Source of the DNA: Lenisia limosa
Taxonomy: Eukaryota; Breviatea
Assembly: GCA_001655205.1 (NCBI GenBank)
Contig: LPNZ01010514.1
Span: forward strand, 25,100 to 89,099
DNA length: 64,000 bases
Direction of reading: 5' to 3'
The position numbers and the translations under genes were made by a program. The notes under the pieces are model-generated. The model saw only the letters and a program-made list of their open reading frames with translations, was not told where the DNA came from and made no database searches. The stretch's first letter is position 1, and each line of letters starts with the position of its first letter. Positions 44,701-56,600 of this stretch are shown here, in pieces.

Positions 44701-45602
44701 AAATATGAACTTGTAAGAATATATTCAAGAACGAACCAGTATCGTGGTATCAATCCGTTAAACGTAAAATTTCAAACAGGTTAAAAAAAAGCTACATTGC
44801 CCTTTACCATGTAATTCAGGCATGCTGAGTGAGAGGTTATGTGCAGAGTGAAGGGAGTGGCTGAGAGTTGAGAGGTAGTCATGGCTATTAGTAGCTTCGG
44901 GCAGGGACTGCGACAGAAAAGGCGTTCGTCTGATGAGGTCAGTCACAGGTTCTAAGACATTTTCAAAGGGTCCCATAATTAGAATACTATTTTTTCGGGT
45001 GTCCTGGACCGTTGCCATATGACAATGATGAAAAAGGACGCAAACCTACCCCTCGGGGTCAACACCAAGGTGCTCAGGGGCGCTGAGCGTGGAAGGAGGT
45101 GAAGGGAATAGCTCTTCCATGGAGTGCGAGTAATGCTCACTATCTGATTCAATTATTATTGTCTCCTGATCAAGGTGGAAACAAATCAATACAACAAAGC
45201 AGACTCTGTCTTTGGTAAAAGTGGGTGAAAAGGTGAGAAATCGTTCAAAGAAAAACACTGTCATCTGCCCAAAAGCAAACCAGGTGGAAGGAAAAGAGCC
45301 TGGTAGTGAGGATTGTGAGGCATACTTGTCAGGAGATCAGAAACGTCTCAAAAAGCAGCTAGGTAGGCGGAGAGGGCCAAAAGAATGAAAAGGCAAGAGG
45401 AGGGAAAGACTGGGTAGCTATAGATAAAATCACTAGTATAGTTCACTAAAGATAAGTAGATGAGGGTGGAATGAATATACGATGAAAACAAAGAAGAATA
45501 TGATGAAAAGGTGAAACTTACCAAATAAGGAAATAAATCACAAGTCAGATCTTTGATCGTCGTTTGGTTTGGCGGCAGTATCCGCGTTTTCCGCTTTTTC
45601 AT
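41739..45602 (-). CDS. Extended-SDR NAD-dependent epimerase/dehydratase-like protein with a Ser/Pro-rich N-terminal extension
   Basis: The Rossmann start reads SVLVTGTSTILGASVARSLE then AHGAHVVAFDSS (about 44075-43975). It is followed by NAQLHDLFKCVDVVIHLSSL (43435-43385), the ..gvDvViHLA strand of epimerases. ATVNVLKAAADLHKRVIVAS, GADVSIVRLFSVFSRE, DYIHVEDAAHALCLLAHC and a C-terminal SAITLYDGLNDLVQNYHH complete an extended-SDR pattern. The usual catalytic YxxxK appears as WLPLK in GPSWLPLKTVENMIEES (about 42915-42850), so the tyrosine is replaced by tryptophan. About 200 residues of Ser/Pro-rich low complexity precede the fold (LSMPELHG, VDPYAVPKGEPLSPSFYSG, SDLASPPSTPKPNLSVS). The first exon is placed at ATG 45602 (MKKRKTRILPPNQ); exons between 45520 and 44100 are provisional, and a shorter gene starting at ATG 44500 is possible. 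Substrate unknown. Confidence 0.7.
43079..43140. repeat. Tandem duplication (about 31 bp period) in an SDR intron
   Basis: Two copies of AATGTG(G/A)TACCC(T/C)CCAA followed by (A/C)CACTGAGC(A/C)AT. Confidence 0.7.
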
Positions 45603-46154
45603 TTGTGCGCTCTTTCCCTTCTCCTTTCTCCCTCCCCTTCCTGTCCCTCTCACCCTCTCAACGTGCTCTCCTCCTCATTTCTTCTTGGTCCTCCGTCCCT
45701 CCCTCCAAGCTTCCAAGCCCCCCTCTCCCTTGTACCTCTTTGTACAAGACGAGCAAGAATCACAAAATAACCCTATTCTTCTGGTCAACGCTCTCTTTCC
45801 GCAATCTATCTTTCAGGTTTGAAGGCCCAGTGTATATTCTGAGTCCCAAACAAGCTTGGTCCCAACACCCCGTTGCTTCACCTAAGGGTGGAGAGGGGTA
45901 AAACTAAAGTAGCTAATTGTTATTTCTACAGATATTAAAAGTATAGCATTCTATTTCTATGTTTCTACTTCTATGTGATATTTATAAAAAAATTGATCTT
46001 GTAATGATACTTTGGGACAGGGAGAAGATGGCTAAGTCTAAATGAGTTTCAATGTGGATATGATTAAATTGTTCCAGTCTAATCTCATTTACCTCTTTAT
46101 TGACAACGTATTTATAATGACGATCTTTTCACTCAGTAGTCATGGGATTATTTT
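45603..46154. promoter_or_regulatory. Divergent spacer, SDR gene / ankyrin gene
   Basis: This roughly 550-bp stretch has a pyrimidine-rich left half (45600-45760) and an AT-rich right half. It ends in a 26-bp tandem duplication (46126-46177). The true 5' ends of both neighbours may lie inside it. No other feature seen. Confidence 0.5.
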
Positions 46155-46177
46155 CACTTAGTAGTCATGGGATTATT
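46126..46177. repeat. 26-bp tandem duplication with AG acceptor-like ends
   Basis: TTTCACT(C/T)AGTAGTCATGGGATTATT occurs twice in direct succession. The second copy may supply the acceptor of the first recognisable ankyrin-gene exon. Confidence 0.85.
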
Positions 46178-47525
46178 TGCTCTTGCTCAACAACCGAACG
46201 AAAGCCCTTTCAATTCGCAAAAGGTCCGTTTCAGTCCTTCATAACAAAATACAGGATCAGTTTTCGCAGTTTAGCAGCAGCATTCTTGAAGGCACCGTTC
46301 CGTTTTCGGAGGGAAATGTATCGTTACTTTTAACATACTGCAGCGAAGGAAAGGTCCCTATTGAAACATTGGTAGGCTGATTGTGTTCAATATAACAAGT
46401 TTTAGTGGGAGATCTATATAAAGAAAGCCGATGTTTCATTTGGTTTGAAAGTAGTGACACTGGCATCTCCTCCTTTCTTGGTGGGTACGGTTTTTTGGGT
46501 GCCTCAAGTGAAAGGGAATTCTACATTAATCATTCTTGAAACTTCAAGACTTTGACCTGTAGTGTAATAGAGTTCCAGTCATTCAGTCAGCAGCCCAACA
46601 CGGGCATAATGAGGTGGTTGTGGCGTTGTTTGACAAAGGCGCCGACGTGATGCAAAGGGATGTGGTGAGGGGGCATGATCAAGAGTATATGCATTTTCTT
46701 TTTTACTGTTTATTTTATTATTCATGATATGATATTGTTTTTTGTTGTTTGAAATGTAAATTGTTTACCGCCGTCACTTATTCTATAATTTGAACAGCAC
46801 ACCAATGAAACAGCCCTCCACAAAGCGGCCCAGAGTGGGCATCATGAGACTGTTCGCGTGTTGGCTTCAAGTGGCGCTGATGTCAACGCGCAAAACTACG
46901 TAAGGACAAGTCAGCTCAGTCCATCCTTAACCTCTTAGTTCAGAGTAACCCCCATCCAAATGGCAGTTCAACATGACCATGCAGAAGTAATCCAAGTTTT
47001 GGCCGAATATGGTGCCGATATTAATGCAAGGGACTTGGTGGGTATTTGGAATGCAAAGGCATTTTAAAACCCCCATGTATTTTATGTTGTGAAATACATA
47101 AAGCTATTATTGCTATGACATGTCAAAGACATCAATCATGGTCTTTGTATTCGATTTTGGTTGATGTTAATCTGGAGACTACTCCTTAGTCATTCTTTTT
47201 TTTCTCGTTTGATTCATATAAAATAGTACATATTATTCATGTTCAGCTTCCCTGTCATACGTTCAGTTTGGAACGGCTCTCTTCAATGCGGCAAAAAGGG
47301 GCTGCACACGCGCTGTTCTCGCGTTGACCAAACTAGGAGCAATCATGGATCCTCCTTTTACTGAGGTCCAAAATGTGGGTAAACAGGAAAAAAAGACCAG
47401 AAATAGGGGTGTTCTTCCGGTTGCTTTCCTACATCCTTTGTCAATGTCCTCTTCATTTTATCCAGGGTGGCTTGGTGCAGGACGTCAAAACAGTTGCCGC
47501 AATGTTCGACTCGGATCTACAGTAG
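46155..47525 (+). CDS. Ankyrin-repeat protein, one repeat per exon (5' end uncertain)
   Basis: Successive exons each encode one ankyrin repeat. They read VPVIQSAAQHGHNEVVVALF..GADVMQRDV (from about 46572), TALHKAAQSGHHETVRVLAS..GADVNAQNY (46798-46899), TPIQMAVQHDHAEVIQVLAE..GADINARDL (46940-47038) and TALFNAAKRGCTRAVLALTK..GAIMDPPF (47268-47360). The final exon reads GGLVQDVKTVAAMFDSDLQ, TAG. The joins between repeats 2, 3, 4 and the last exon are all in phase 0. An upstream exon (46155-46374) appears coding (ILEGTVPFSEGNVSLLLTYC), but no clear ATG is visible, so the true start lies upstream or in an unrecognised exon. Ankyrin repeats bind protein partners; the partner is unknown. Convergent with DRC11, 203 bp apart. 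Confidence 0.75.
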
Positions 47526-47728
47526 CGTTTCAGTTGGTTCAGAAGAACTCTGCGATTGTGATGTTGAAACAAAGCTAAATAGATTGGGCTTTGTAAAAGG
47601 GTTCCAAATCTACATGAAGAAACAGAATAACAAGTACATTACAAAACACAATTTGGAAACTTCACAACTACATAACAACACCTGGCACCTAAATGAGTGA
47701 GCTAACTTGGACATAATGTGCCCTACCT

Positions 47729-50700
47729 TTAGGGTTTCTTTGGCTTGGGTTTAGAGGGGCGTTTGCCGTCCAAAGCAGCTGCAGCTTCAGCCTCACGCTT
47801 CTTCAGGGACTTGGCGAGTGGCAACTTCGCCATGAACTTCTGGGGGTACGTCAGAACCGAGATAACAAGCTTGCTCAGAACAGCAGCATATGATTACTTT
47901 TGTTTCTATTTTTCTTCAACATAAACTTGGGCTTCACTTCGTTTCGACAAAAGAATGAATTTCTCGATATATCCTCGAAAACTAACGATATTTCCACGGT
48001 ATTTTTCGAACCCAAGAGAAGCAGCATAAGAAGGCTACACCCCCATAGCCCACTCTCATTTCAACATCTGCCTCCAGGAAGATAGGACGCTCTTTCGAGA
48101 GACATGTCACGAATTCGCCAGCCATGAGGGGTGATGAGGCCATCTGAACAGTTATTAGATCCTAAGGCTCCGGTTGGTCACAAAAAACAGATACATAAAA
48201 GATCACAATTATGACTGGGCGTTATAGTCTAAAAAGTGTTTGAAGATTTCAAGGTTAAGAGTTATTATACCCATATCACTATATCAGTGCCTCATCATCG
48301 CATAGAATCAGAACGGTTGGCACCTTGAGTTTACGTCTTGGTGAGAGGACCGTTGACACCGTGTTGCAAATGGCTCCGGAGGAATAACCGTCAGATATAA
48401 GGGTCAACGATGACAGGTCAAACGTGGTGGGCATGACGCCGCCTGCACGGCTAATCATAGTTTGCCTAATATGGTAAGTATGGAAAGTGGCCTGATATGG
48501 ATTGAAAGACGGGTGCTGATGACAACGACATTTAGGATAAGTTGGCGAACCAAAGAAGGCGACGATGAGCATAGTCAGGAAGAGGGACAAAGAACTGCTT
48601 AGAGAACACTTTGGTCATTGTCTTCAGGTCTCCGTCTACTCTGTCAGAATTGTTTATCTCTTTCAGCAACTTGGTATTATCTCCCTATCACCTGTAACAA
48701 ACCTTGACATCTCCCTATCACCTGCAACAACCCTTGACATCTCCCTATCAGCTGCAACAACCCTTGACATCTCCCTATCACTTGCAACAACCCTTGTACC
48801 CATAGGACGGTCAGAAATGCCAAGGACAAGCACTCGGTGTGACGGTTTAATCAGTTTCATCTCTTTCAAAAGGTCCTTTTTGATTCGGTTTGGTTTGTCT
48901 TCTCCCTCAGGCTGGGGGGGGGGGTAATATATCGTGTGAAAGAAGTTAATTTTGTTGAAATAATTACGAAAAGTATACATAAACAAAAACAGGAGTGGTG
49001 GAAGGGGTGGGGGAACTAATATCTCAAGATATCAGCAAAAGGATGCAGTAGATGAAAATGTGCGTCAATCTGAGATTCAGAATTTGTTTTCATGAACCGA
49101 AATACATACTAGACCGCCCACGGTTTTGACCTTGGTTGCAAGGGCCTTTTCCGCCTGTCCAATGTAGATCACAGCAGGGTTAAGGGCCTTGGCCAGCTGA
49201 GAGGTGAGATGTCAAATCAAATATTCGAATTCAATTTTAACACTAAAGCTCCTTACCTTGAAGGCCATATGAACCATGAGGCTGGTGTGGGCGCTGTACT
49301 TGCCGTTTGTAACATACGGAGACAGATCGACAAACAAGGAGCCGGTTTCGGTTGCAACCGCCCTGGCTAAGAGGGACTTTCCGCTGCCTACTCTGTCAAA
49401 TGCCATATCAAAGCGATACCCCACGTTTATACACTCAATACGAGTATCATTGTATGCTATGTAGAAATGCTAAGCGCCCATCACAACTATCATAATATTG
49501 CGTGTTGAACTTGCACCAAATCCTTGGCACCACCCACCAGGGAACCCGTAGAGCAGAACACCCTTGGCTGAAGGACCTTTCTCTCTAACTTGTTCGCATC
49601 CCAGGGGAAATATGCACGACTCAGTGATCACCTAAAATCGGTTAAATCGTTCAAACTGAAGCATTCCACATGTTTAACTTCTTATCATATATGTATATAT
49701 ATATATGATATAATATACTTTGGTATTGTATATCGTATGATATAAACAATATATTATTAGTATAATATCAGGTTTTTTACAAGGGTTTCACTTCGGTTTG
49801 AAAAAAAGACGGAATTTCTCGATAAATCCTCGATAACTATCGCTATTTTACCGGTCTTTTTCAGATCGGAGTGTAACCCTAATTACAAGATGAGCAGCGA
49901 TTGCTATCCATTACAAGATGAGCAGCGATTATAGCTACCCATCACGTAATGATAGACCCCACAAACTCTCTTAACGTCGAACGATGACGGATCTGGGGCC
50001 ACACCAGCGTCCTCGAGGAGACCCGATAATACCGTGTTGCATGCAACGTACTCCGACATTCTGAGTGGAGGGAGTGAGTAAGTTGTCATGGCGGTGAGAA
50101 ATGAGTTCCCTGCACCAACTTTGTGATGGGCATCTTGTGGAGGATGCCGTGCGACACAAACTCCGCGTAGAGGGACTCGATAGTTCTAAAAAAGTAATCC
50201 ACAACCCCAGGACACAATAGCAGATGAACATGGGACAATTATAAACCTGGCATTGTTAACCGACCTTTCTGAAGTCATATCCTTCTCTTTTCTTCCCTTC
50301 TTTTTCCGTGCTGCTCTGGCTGAGAGGGTCAGAAAACGGTTCTCAAGGCTTTTGAGAGATTACTACCCACGTTTTCTTGCAGCCTTCTTCTTCCTGCCTC
50401 CTTTCTCCACCGCCAATTTCAAGTTCGACAATTCTTGTCTCATAAGNNNNNNNNNNNNNNNNNNNNNNNNNNNNNNNNNNNNNNNNNNNNNNNNNNNNNN
50501 NNNNNNNNNNNNNNNNNNNNNNNNNNNNNNNNNNNNNNNNNNNNNNNNNNNNNNAGGTGATATCTTGAATCATATATATCACAGAATTCTATTGCTCTGA
50601 TATATTCCTGCAATCTGAAAACTTAACACCCAAAGTACCCACTTCCAATCTTGCTTCCTCCTCAACAACAGGGCGAATGGCTTCACGGATTAGCTCAGAA

Positions 50701-53121
50701 TCGTGGTGCTAAAAAGGTAAACCACTTGCGTAATACTCGTGACGAACCTGTGTGGGGTTGGTTGACTCGTCTCTCCCTTGCCACACACCAATGTACGTAT
50801 TGACTCCTTCCTAGAGGCATGTCAATAACGTTTCATTTCTATTTTGGCAACAGACAGCACTCCCCTCATCACATCCCCCCCCTACCTGGACCACATCAAG
50901 GTATCTGGAGAGGGGGATGGTGATTTTCGGTTCGTCGTCCTTGGGATTGGGCCTTCCGGCGGTCGCAGGCTTCTTCATTGTCGTTCTGCTGGGTGCTTCT
51001 GAGGGGTCAGCTTTCCTATGATACATATATGGGAGGTTGGAAGTAAATGAAAAGATATGTTAAAGTTACCATCACATTGCTTCAGGACCAGACCATATTC
51101 AATCAAAGTCGTCATACCTTCCTCCTCCTCCTCCTCGGATTCATCTTGCTGGACAAAAATGGTAGCACTTCCACCTATGTTGTCAAGCCTGTTACACCCC
51201 AGATATGAGGAAAGATTAAAAGAGATCCGCAATTTATTCGCCATTTCCAGGGCTATAAAGGAATTTAACCCCACTGCGCACCTTGTGCAACACTTGGGTA
51301 GTCCGGGAACTTTCCATAACGATCACGGTGATCAATAAACCATTGTCTGATTTCGTCTTCCATTGACTCCCTCATCTCAGGCACTTCAATTTCAATTATC
51401 CTGGGGGGTAACCGGAGCAAAAGATTGAGAGAAATTAGCATCTTAGTGAACATACTTGTCTCTGATAGTGACCTGGGCGTCCTCGTAGGAGGTTTCATGC
51501 TGCGACTGCACGAGGCGTCGTCGAGCCTGAGAGGTCAGTATTCCTGGTCTTGTGCCAGGCATTTAGATGCGTAGGTCCAAACGGTGTTTAGACAGAAGTA
51601 TCAACACCATAGGCCCAAGAGAGCCCAGTCACCTTTGAGGATTCTTCTTTGGCGTTGGTGTTCTTTGAAGGGTCTTTCGGTCTCAGAGCCATTCCTAATG
51701 TATCAACATTGCAGAGTGCTAATGGCAACTAGCAAAACAACAACTATGTTTCCGATTAGCTATGAATACGAGCAATAAAGAGAATCTATCATAGAAACGC
51801 GTGGATGCCACCTGAAAACCTCCACCTACCAAGCATGATCAGTTCCTCTTCCCTCTCCTGCGCAACAAGGCATCTGGCTGAGTACCCGCGGAAAAGACGC
51901 TGGATACGCACTGCGGCGACATTGGAATCCAGGGGGACTGCCCGCGATCCTGACTTTCGATCTTTCCCCTCCTGGTTCGTGAGAAAGAGAGCGTCAGATT
52001 GCTGACAAACCTGTCCCCTGATTTCCTTCATGAATCGCGTCCTCAACAGCGCTTGACGCCCGCGTTCAAAGGACTGGATCATTTTGATGGCTGAAATGTG
52101 ATTACCAATACACCACCCTCCCTGACCACGCCCCCCGTTTTTGATTTCAAAACTTCTGAAATTTGTTCGATATTTTGGTTTGTTATTCATAAGACAGAGC
52201 TTACCCTGTTCCTTTGTGTAAGTTGGCTCATTATCTCCAGACTCAAGCCCAGAAGTGATTTGGTATTGGGCTGTCAAGGCATCCTGTGGGGTCATTTCAT
52301 TCTTTCTAATTCAAGATATTTATACCCGAAGAGATATTCCCTTTTAAAAAGCATACCAGGAGTTTCTCTCTTTCGCTGAGCTCCTTCAACCTGTTGTTGA
52401 CGAAATAAGAAGGAATCTCAAGATGGAAGTCGTTGGGGTTGATTTGTCTGTCCAGCTAAGGGGCATGAGAGATCAATAACCGATACGAATGGAAACGCGA
52501 AGAAAAACACAGCATACCAGGATGTCGTCGATGGGTGGGAAGTCTGAGCATTGAAGGGACACAAGGAAGGCCTTGACCTCAAGCAGTCGACCCATTGTGG
52601 CTTCTAGAAGCTTCTGAACTAACGTTCTTTTTTGGGGGTGTACCATCTAAATTGTGAGCAAGACAATTATAATATAGAGGCTTGATATAATTATAATATA
52701 GAAGCCCAAAAGCCCCCATTGGTGTTGTACAAGCGCATTAAAGTAGTTCATAATGCCACCAATAACTGAAGAACGTATTTTGTGAGCCTCCATATGATCC
52801 TAGCTCACTTGGTCATGGCAACCACAGAGTTTGTTGTGAACGAGGGCGTAGCGGGCATAAAGCTGGGCATAGTATTCATAAATCAAATGTTCCTCCTAAA
52901 TTGTGTAAGAGAGGCATGGTAAACAGTTAGAGCCCGGAAAAGAACGAATCTACTCACAGATTCAAGACTAGGGATGCTTTCAGGGTTTTCAGGCACCTCC
53001 AAATCAAGTATAGCTCTCAGTTCTGCAACAGAAGAGAGCAATAGCTCATTGTATGTTCTAAGGGAATGAGAAAAGTACCGGTATACGCCATTTCAGCAAT
53101 GGAAACATACTGAGAAGACAT
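47729..53121 (-). CDS. DRC11: Dynein regulatory complex subunit 11-like (IQ motif and AAA domain protein, IQCA1)
   Basis: DRC11/IQCA1 is part of the nexin-dynein regulatory complex of motile cilia. The start ATG at 53121 opens MSSQYVSIAEMAYT and a helical N-terminus (EEHLIYEYYAQLYARYALVH; QINPNDFHLEIPSYFVNNRL). An IQ motif follows (VAAVRIQRLFRGYSARCLVA, about 51935-51880). Next are KITIPLSRYLDVVQ (50925-50890), HDSELIREAIRPVVEEEARL and a lysine-rich loop. The AAA module reads GPSAKGVLLYGFPG and VGSGKSLLARAVATET (Walker A, 49400-49350), then VIYIGQAEKALATKVK at the Walker B position and LVLGISDRPM. FFVPLPDYAHRR and DLSSLTLISDGYSSGAI follow. The end is basic (KRPSKPKPKKP, TAA). As in animal IQCA1, the Walker B site lacks the usual acidic pair. 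The last intron block holds a family A element; another intron holds a 30-bp minisatellite and another an N gap. Confidence 0.9.
47929..48023. repeat. Family A inverted-repeat element, copy 2
   Basis: The left end GGGCTTCACTTCGTTTCGAC and the reversed right end GCTTCTCTTGGGTTCGAAAA are imperfect inverted repeats. The core contains AATTTCTCGATATATCCTCG. It lies in a DRC11 intron. Confidence 0.8.
48676..48797. repeat. 30-bp minisatellite, about four copies, in the DRC11 gene
   Basis: The plus-strand unit is GACATCTCCCTATCACCTGC plus AACAACCCTT. Because the period is a multiple of three, the coding strand stays open (repeat VVAADREMSR). Family alignment (..LGISDRPM to GDLKTMTKVFS..PDYAHRR) places it in an intron starting GTACAAGG, but read-through would add about 40 in-frame residues. 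Confidence 0.85.
49688..49770. repeat. AT-rich TATGATA-type block in a DRC11 intron
   Basis: Alternating TATAT/TATGATATAATATA sequence, self-complementary and immediately upstream of a family A element at 49783. Confidence 0.7.
49783..49879. repeat. Family A inverted-repeat element, copy 3 (best preserved)
   Basis: The ends GGGTTTCACTTCGGTTTGAA and, reversed, GGGTTACACTCCGATCTGAA form an approximately 28-bp inverted repeat. The core is TTTCTCGATAAATCCTCGAT. No clear target-site duplication is visible. It lies in a DRC11 intron. Confidence 0.82.
49880..49940. repeat. 31-bp tandem duplication beside the family A element
   Basis: ATTACAAGATGAGCAGCGAT occurs twice in succession, followed by related TGCTATCC/ATAGCTACCC. 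Directly adjacent to the element at 49783-49879. Confidence 0.8.
50447..50554. other. Assembly gap (N) in a DRC11 intron
   Basis: 108 N between the exon ending EEEARLEV (coding strand) and the exon beginning near LMRQELSNLKLAVEK. Confidence 0.9.
52662..52705. repeat. Short tandem duplication in a DRC11 intron
   Basis: Two copies of ATTATAATATAGA(G/A)GC, about 25 bp apart, in an intron near the DRC11 5' end. Confidence 0.6.
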
Positions 53122-53610
53122 TATAAGCTTTCACAACACAAAAATATGTCGGTAGTTCAGCTTAGTAGTCGAAACCTTATTACATGCTCTGTTGTTTCGT
53201 CTCTCAACCTGACTAAATTGACAATAACGTTATTTAAAAACTTATATTTTGATACTTTGTACTGTTTCAAAGTTTCAAAACGGAATTTGCTTTTAAGAGG
53301 TAGGACGTGGGACCACGGTCCTCCAACAATTTTTCAGAATCGTGACATCACCAAAATCATCACATTGTATTTGCATTGTAATCACATAAGGTTTCGGTAT
53401 GCCATATTGCCAATTGCCATTTTGGGTGTGGTCCATTTCGCATCGCTGTGAAAGGGTGGATAAAATTCTAAGATAAGAGCGTAGAAATTTTTAACAATTA
53501 CCAACTAAAAAGCTAAAATGCTCCAGTACTCAGGATATGTGCCAATTTTAAACTTGTTAAATGGACCAATGATGTCGTTTGGCATTCACCGCAATGCATT
53601 ATTTTCTGGC
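53122..53610. other. Spacer between the TMEM8-like gene and DRC11
   Basis: This 489-bp stretch holds the DRC11 promoter region (right after 53121) and the 3' flank of the TMEM8-like gene. A 101-residue plus-strand open frame (53146-53451) has no family features and is probably chance. Nothing else seen. Confidence 0.55.
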
Positions 53611-56600
53611 CTAGAACCTAGATGACGACTGCTTCCTGAGACTCGACCCTCCAAAGGACTTTGCACGTCTGTGTTGTTTGTTTATTGGCGATGGTAACGG
53701 GAGCTGAACAGTTAGAAGCTGGAATCAAGAAATAGTTTCACATTGTCTTTGTTACAAATCGGTTTTGTTTCCATTTTAGACCCCCCCCCCCCACATTGGA
53801 CTTAACTGGGGCTGGAATAATAGGAGTGTCAAATGTGACACTCAGAGCTGCGTTGGCGGAATAGGAGGAATATCTGTGGCGAGTGGAGGGCTAATAATGT
53901 CAGAGATGATTTATCAAAATTTCAAAATGTTAACAATATCAGATGCAAGTTACCGACAGAGTAATCTATTTCGTCCGTAGACACTGCGACTGTTTTGAGG
54001 CGACTTGATGACTTGAATCCGGCTGCACGGATTAAAATAATTGAGGAAACACAATCGAATGATAATTTTGAAATAAAATATCAAAAGTAAGCAATGGGGG
54101 TTATTGATACAATGAAATTAAGTGGACAGACCTTTGGAAGTTCGTGCAATGAGGAACAATGACGTGGCCCCCATAACACCGATGTGCCATGAACTATGCA
54201 CCATCTAAATGGTGTTACCCCATGTTTAGTTAATTACTAATGATGTAGATACAAATAATGCCTACCCAGTAGTTACTGTGAGTTTGGAAAAATAGGGTGA
54301 GGGAAAGCGCGCCTCCTGCCAAAAGACAGCCAAGGAACACAGGAGTCCATTTGATTGGAGGAGGGTGGATTCGGATGCGAAGCAACTGTCGTACCGCTCC
54401 CCTATTAGCGTACTTGCCTATTTGGTTAATCTTGATGGGAATCTTATGACTACTATGGTTATGATGATAAATTTGTGACACAGATAATCCAAGGTACCTG
54501 GTGGATTGAGGTGAAATGACGTCCCAATAAACACAAAGAAGATGAAAATGGCCAGGGTTTTGAAGTTTGAGAACTCAGTCTAATTCGTTAGTTTGACTTT
54601 GGTGTTGAGAACGCCAAAGAGTGTGGGTGTCCACCAACCGCATCTTCAGCTACCAACAAGAGACTAATGAAACCAGCTACGACAAATAGCGATCCTTTGT
54701 TCCTTTGCGCCTATGATGTTAGAAATGTAATATCATCAAACACAAAATCATAGAATAGTGTGAATTATGTTGAAACAAGCATACCACGCCAAGTGTGGTG
54801 ATGGCTGTGATGAGGATAGCCATGTAGCTCCAAAAGAAGTCTGCCATCATAAGCGTGCTAAAGCTCCATCCATGGCAGTCAAAGTCTGTGTCACAACGAT
54901 GGTACATGATGGACGAAACTGGTTTGTCATTGTTTTAGAGTGCTAATTATTCACAACTGTCAATGGAGATTTTCAGGCATGTACACCTATTGCCACATGC
55001 TTACTCATGCTTGCAATGAACGTTAACATTTCCATGTACAGTCCATGATAGAACGTAATGATGATACCTGGCAGCATGGCTGCATGGTTAATACCAAATA
55101 GAAATATTGAAACGTAAAATTGACACAATTGTAAATTGTAATGTACTCTGGTTCAAACCGAAATTGCTTGCCACTAAAAACGACACCTGAATCAAATAGA
55201 ACTGAACTCGTTAATACAAAAGACAAGAGTAGCAAACCCAGTATTTATAGTCCTCGATTTCGCAGGCCTCGCCTGACCAACGTGACCATCCCGAGCACTT
55301 GCACCGCCATGTCAATAGGTCGCCTTCACTTGATAACTGACACTACGATGTAATAGAGCAAAAAGGCCAAACCGATCCGCGTCCGTTACAAGAGCCGATA
55401 CACGGCTGGTTCCAGAACTCAACGTTTGCATAGTAACCATTCCAAGGCTCCCTGGATGATGAGATGACACTTTTAACTTGATATCATACCTCTCAATAGC
55501 TTGTTTTTGGTCATCTGAGATACTTCGAAGATCAAGACCAGCAACTTCTTCTTGATCTGTCCACTGAGATACCTGTGTGGTTATCACATTTAACTTAGGA
55601 TCAAAACAATCCATGAGCAAACGTAAGGAAAAGCCATTGGGTCGTCATCAGCGTTATCATCGTCAGTTGTTCCAGTGGAGGGTTTAAAGTGAGGATTCTG
55701 TAAGGGATTAGCCTTAACTACAAATGGACTCAGTTTCTTTTTTTACAACGAGCACATCAAAACCCAAATACCGCCCTGCCGCTTCCTCTCGAGACGTAGT
55801 CCTTTGGAACCTGCCCATTGGAATATACGGAATCAAAGTCAGCAAAGTCCACTAAGACGTGGTATACGCCCTCTAGGAGCCGGTAGAACTCACGAATGGC
55901 TCTGTGACGTTTTGGTGATGGTCTGATGGGTAATTGTGAGGTAAAAACTTTAAGTAGGAGAAGAGTTTGTTGATCGATAATGTTAAACAATACTTGTTCC
56001 ATGTTATCCTGAAATTGCCAGCCAACTGTGATATTTTAAAGTCATAATTGTCCGTGGATGGCATGCCATCACGTCGGATGTAGAGGGCGAAAGCAGGAAG
56101 AACATTCCTATCACCATCAACTGTCAGTTCGAAGAACGAAGCTGCCAATGACTGCATCTCTGAAATATTAATGTAAGTTATATGAATTATCTGTGTGATA
56201 AGCTATGTTTCAAGTAGGGTTCTGGCTCACCATCAACAATTAATTTTGTCGTATGACTGAACTCCATTGGGAGTCCAAGAGCGGCTTGAATTGCCGACAA
56301 TGGATGATGACGCTGCGCCTCCTAAATGGTTCAATAAAAATAGCCACAAATGTGAACTGCATCACAACATTTCACCAAATGCGCGTTGAAATTGACACTC
56401 ATATTTAAATACACCAGTCATATTGAAATTTACATTCACTATGAGTTTGAATATGACATTGAGATTGTCATTCACACAATCACGTTTTCCCTCTTACTGC
56501 AGTTGTGAACTCCAGACTATGACAAAACCTCCCCACCAAGCCGACTTCACAGACTGAAATGGTCAGATGCTTCAGACAAGATCTACAGTTTTCATCCAAC

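Noticed and set aside
53146-53451. 101-residue plus-strand open frame in the DRC11/TMEM8 spacer
   Set aside because: No recognisable domain, no signal peptide or splice partners, and it overlaps the DRC11 promoter region.
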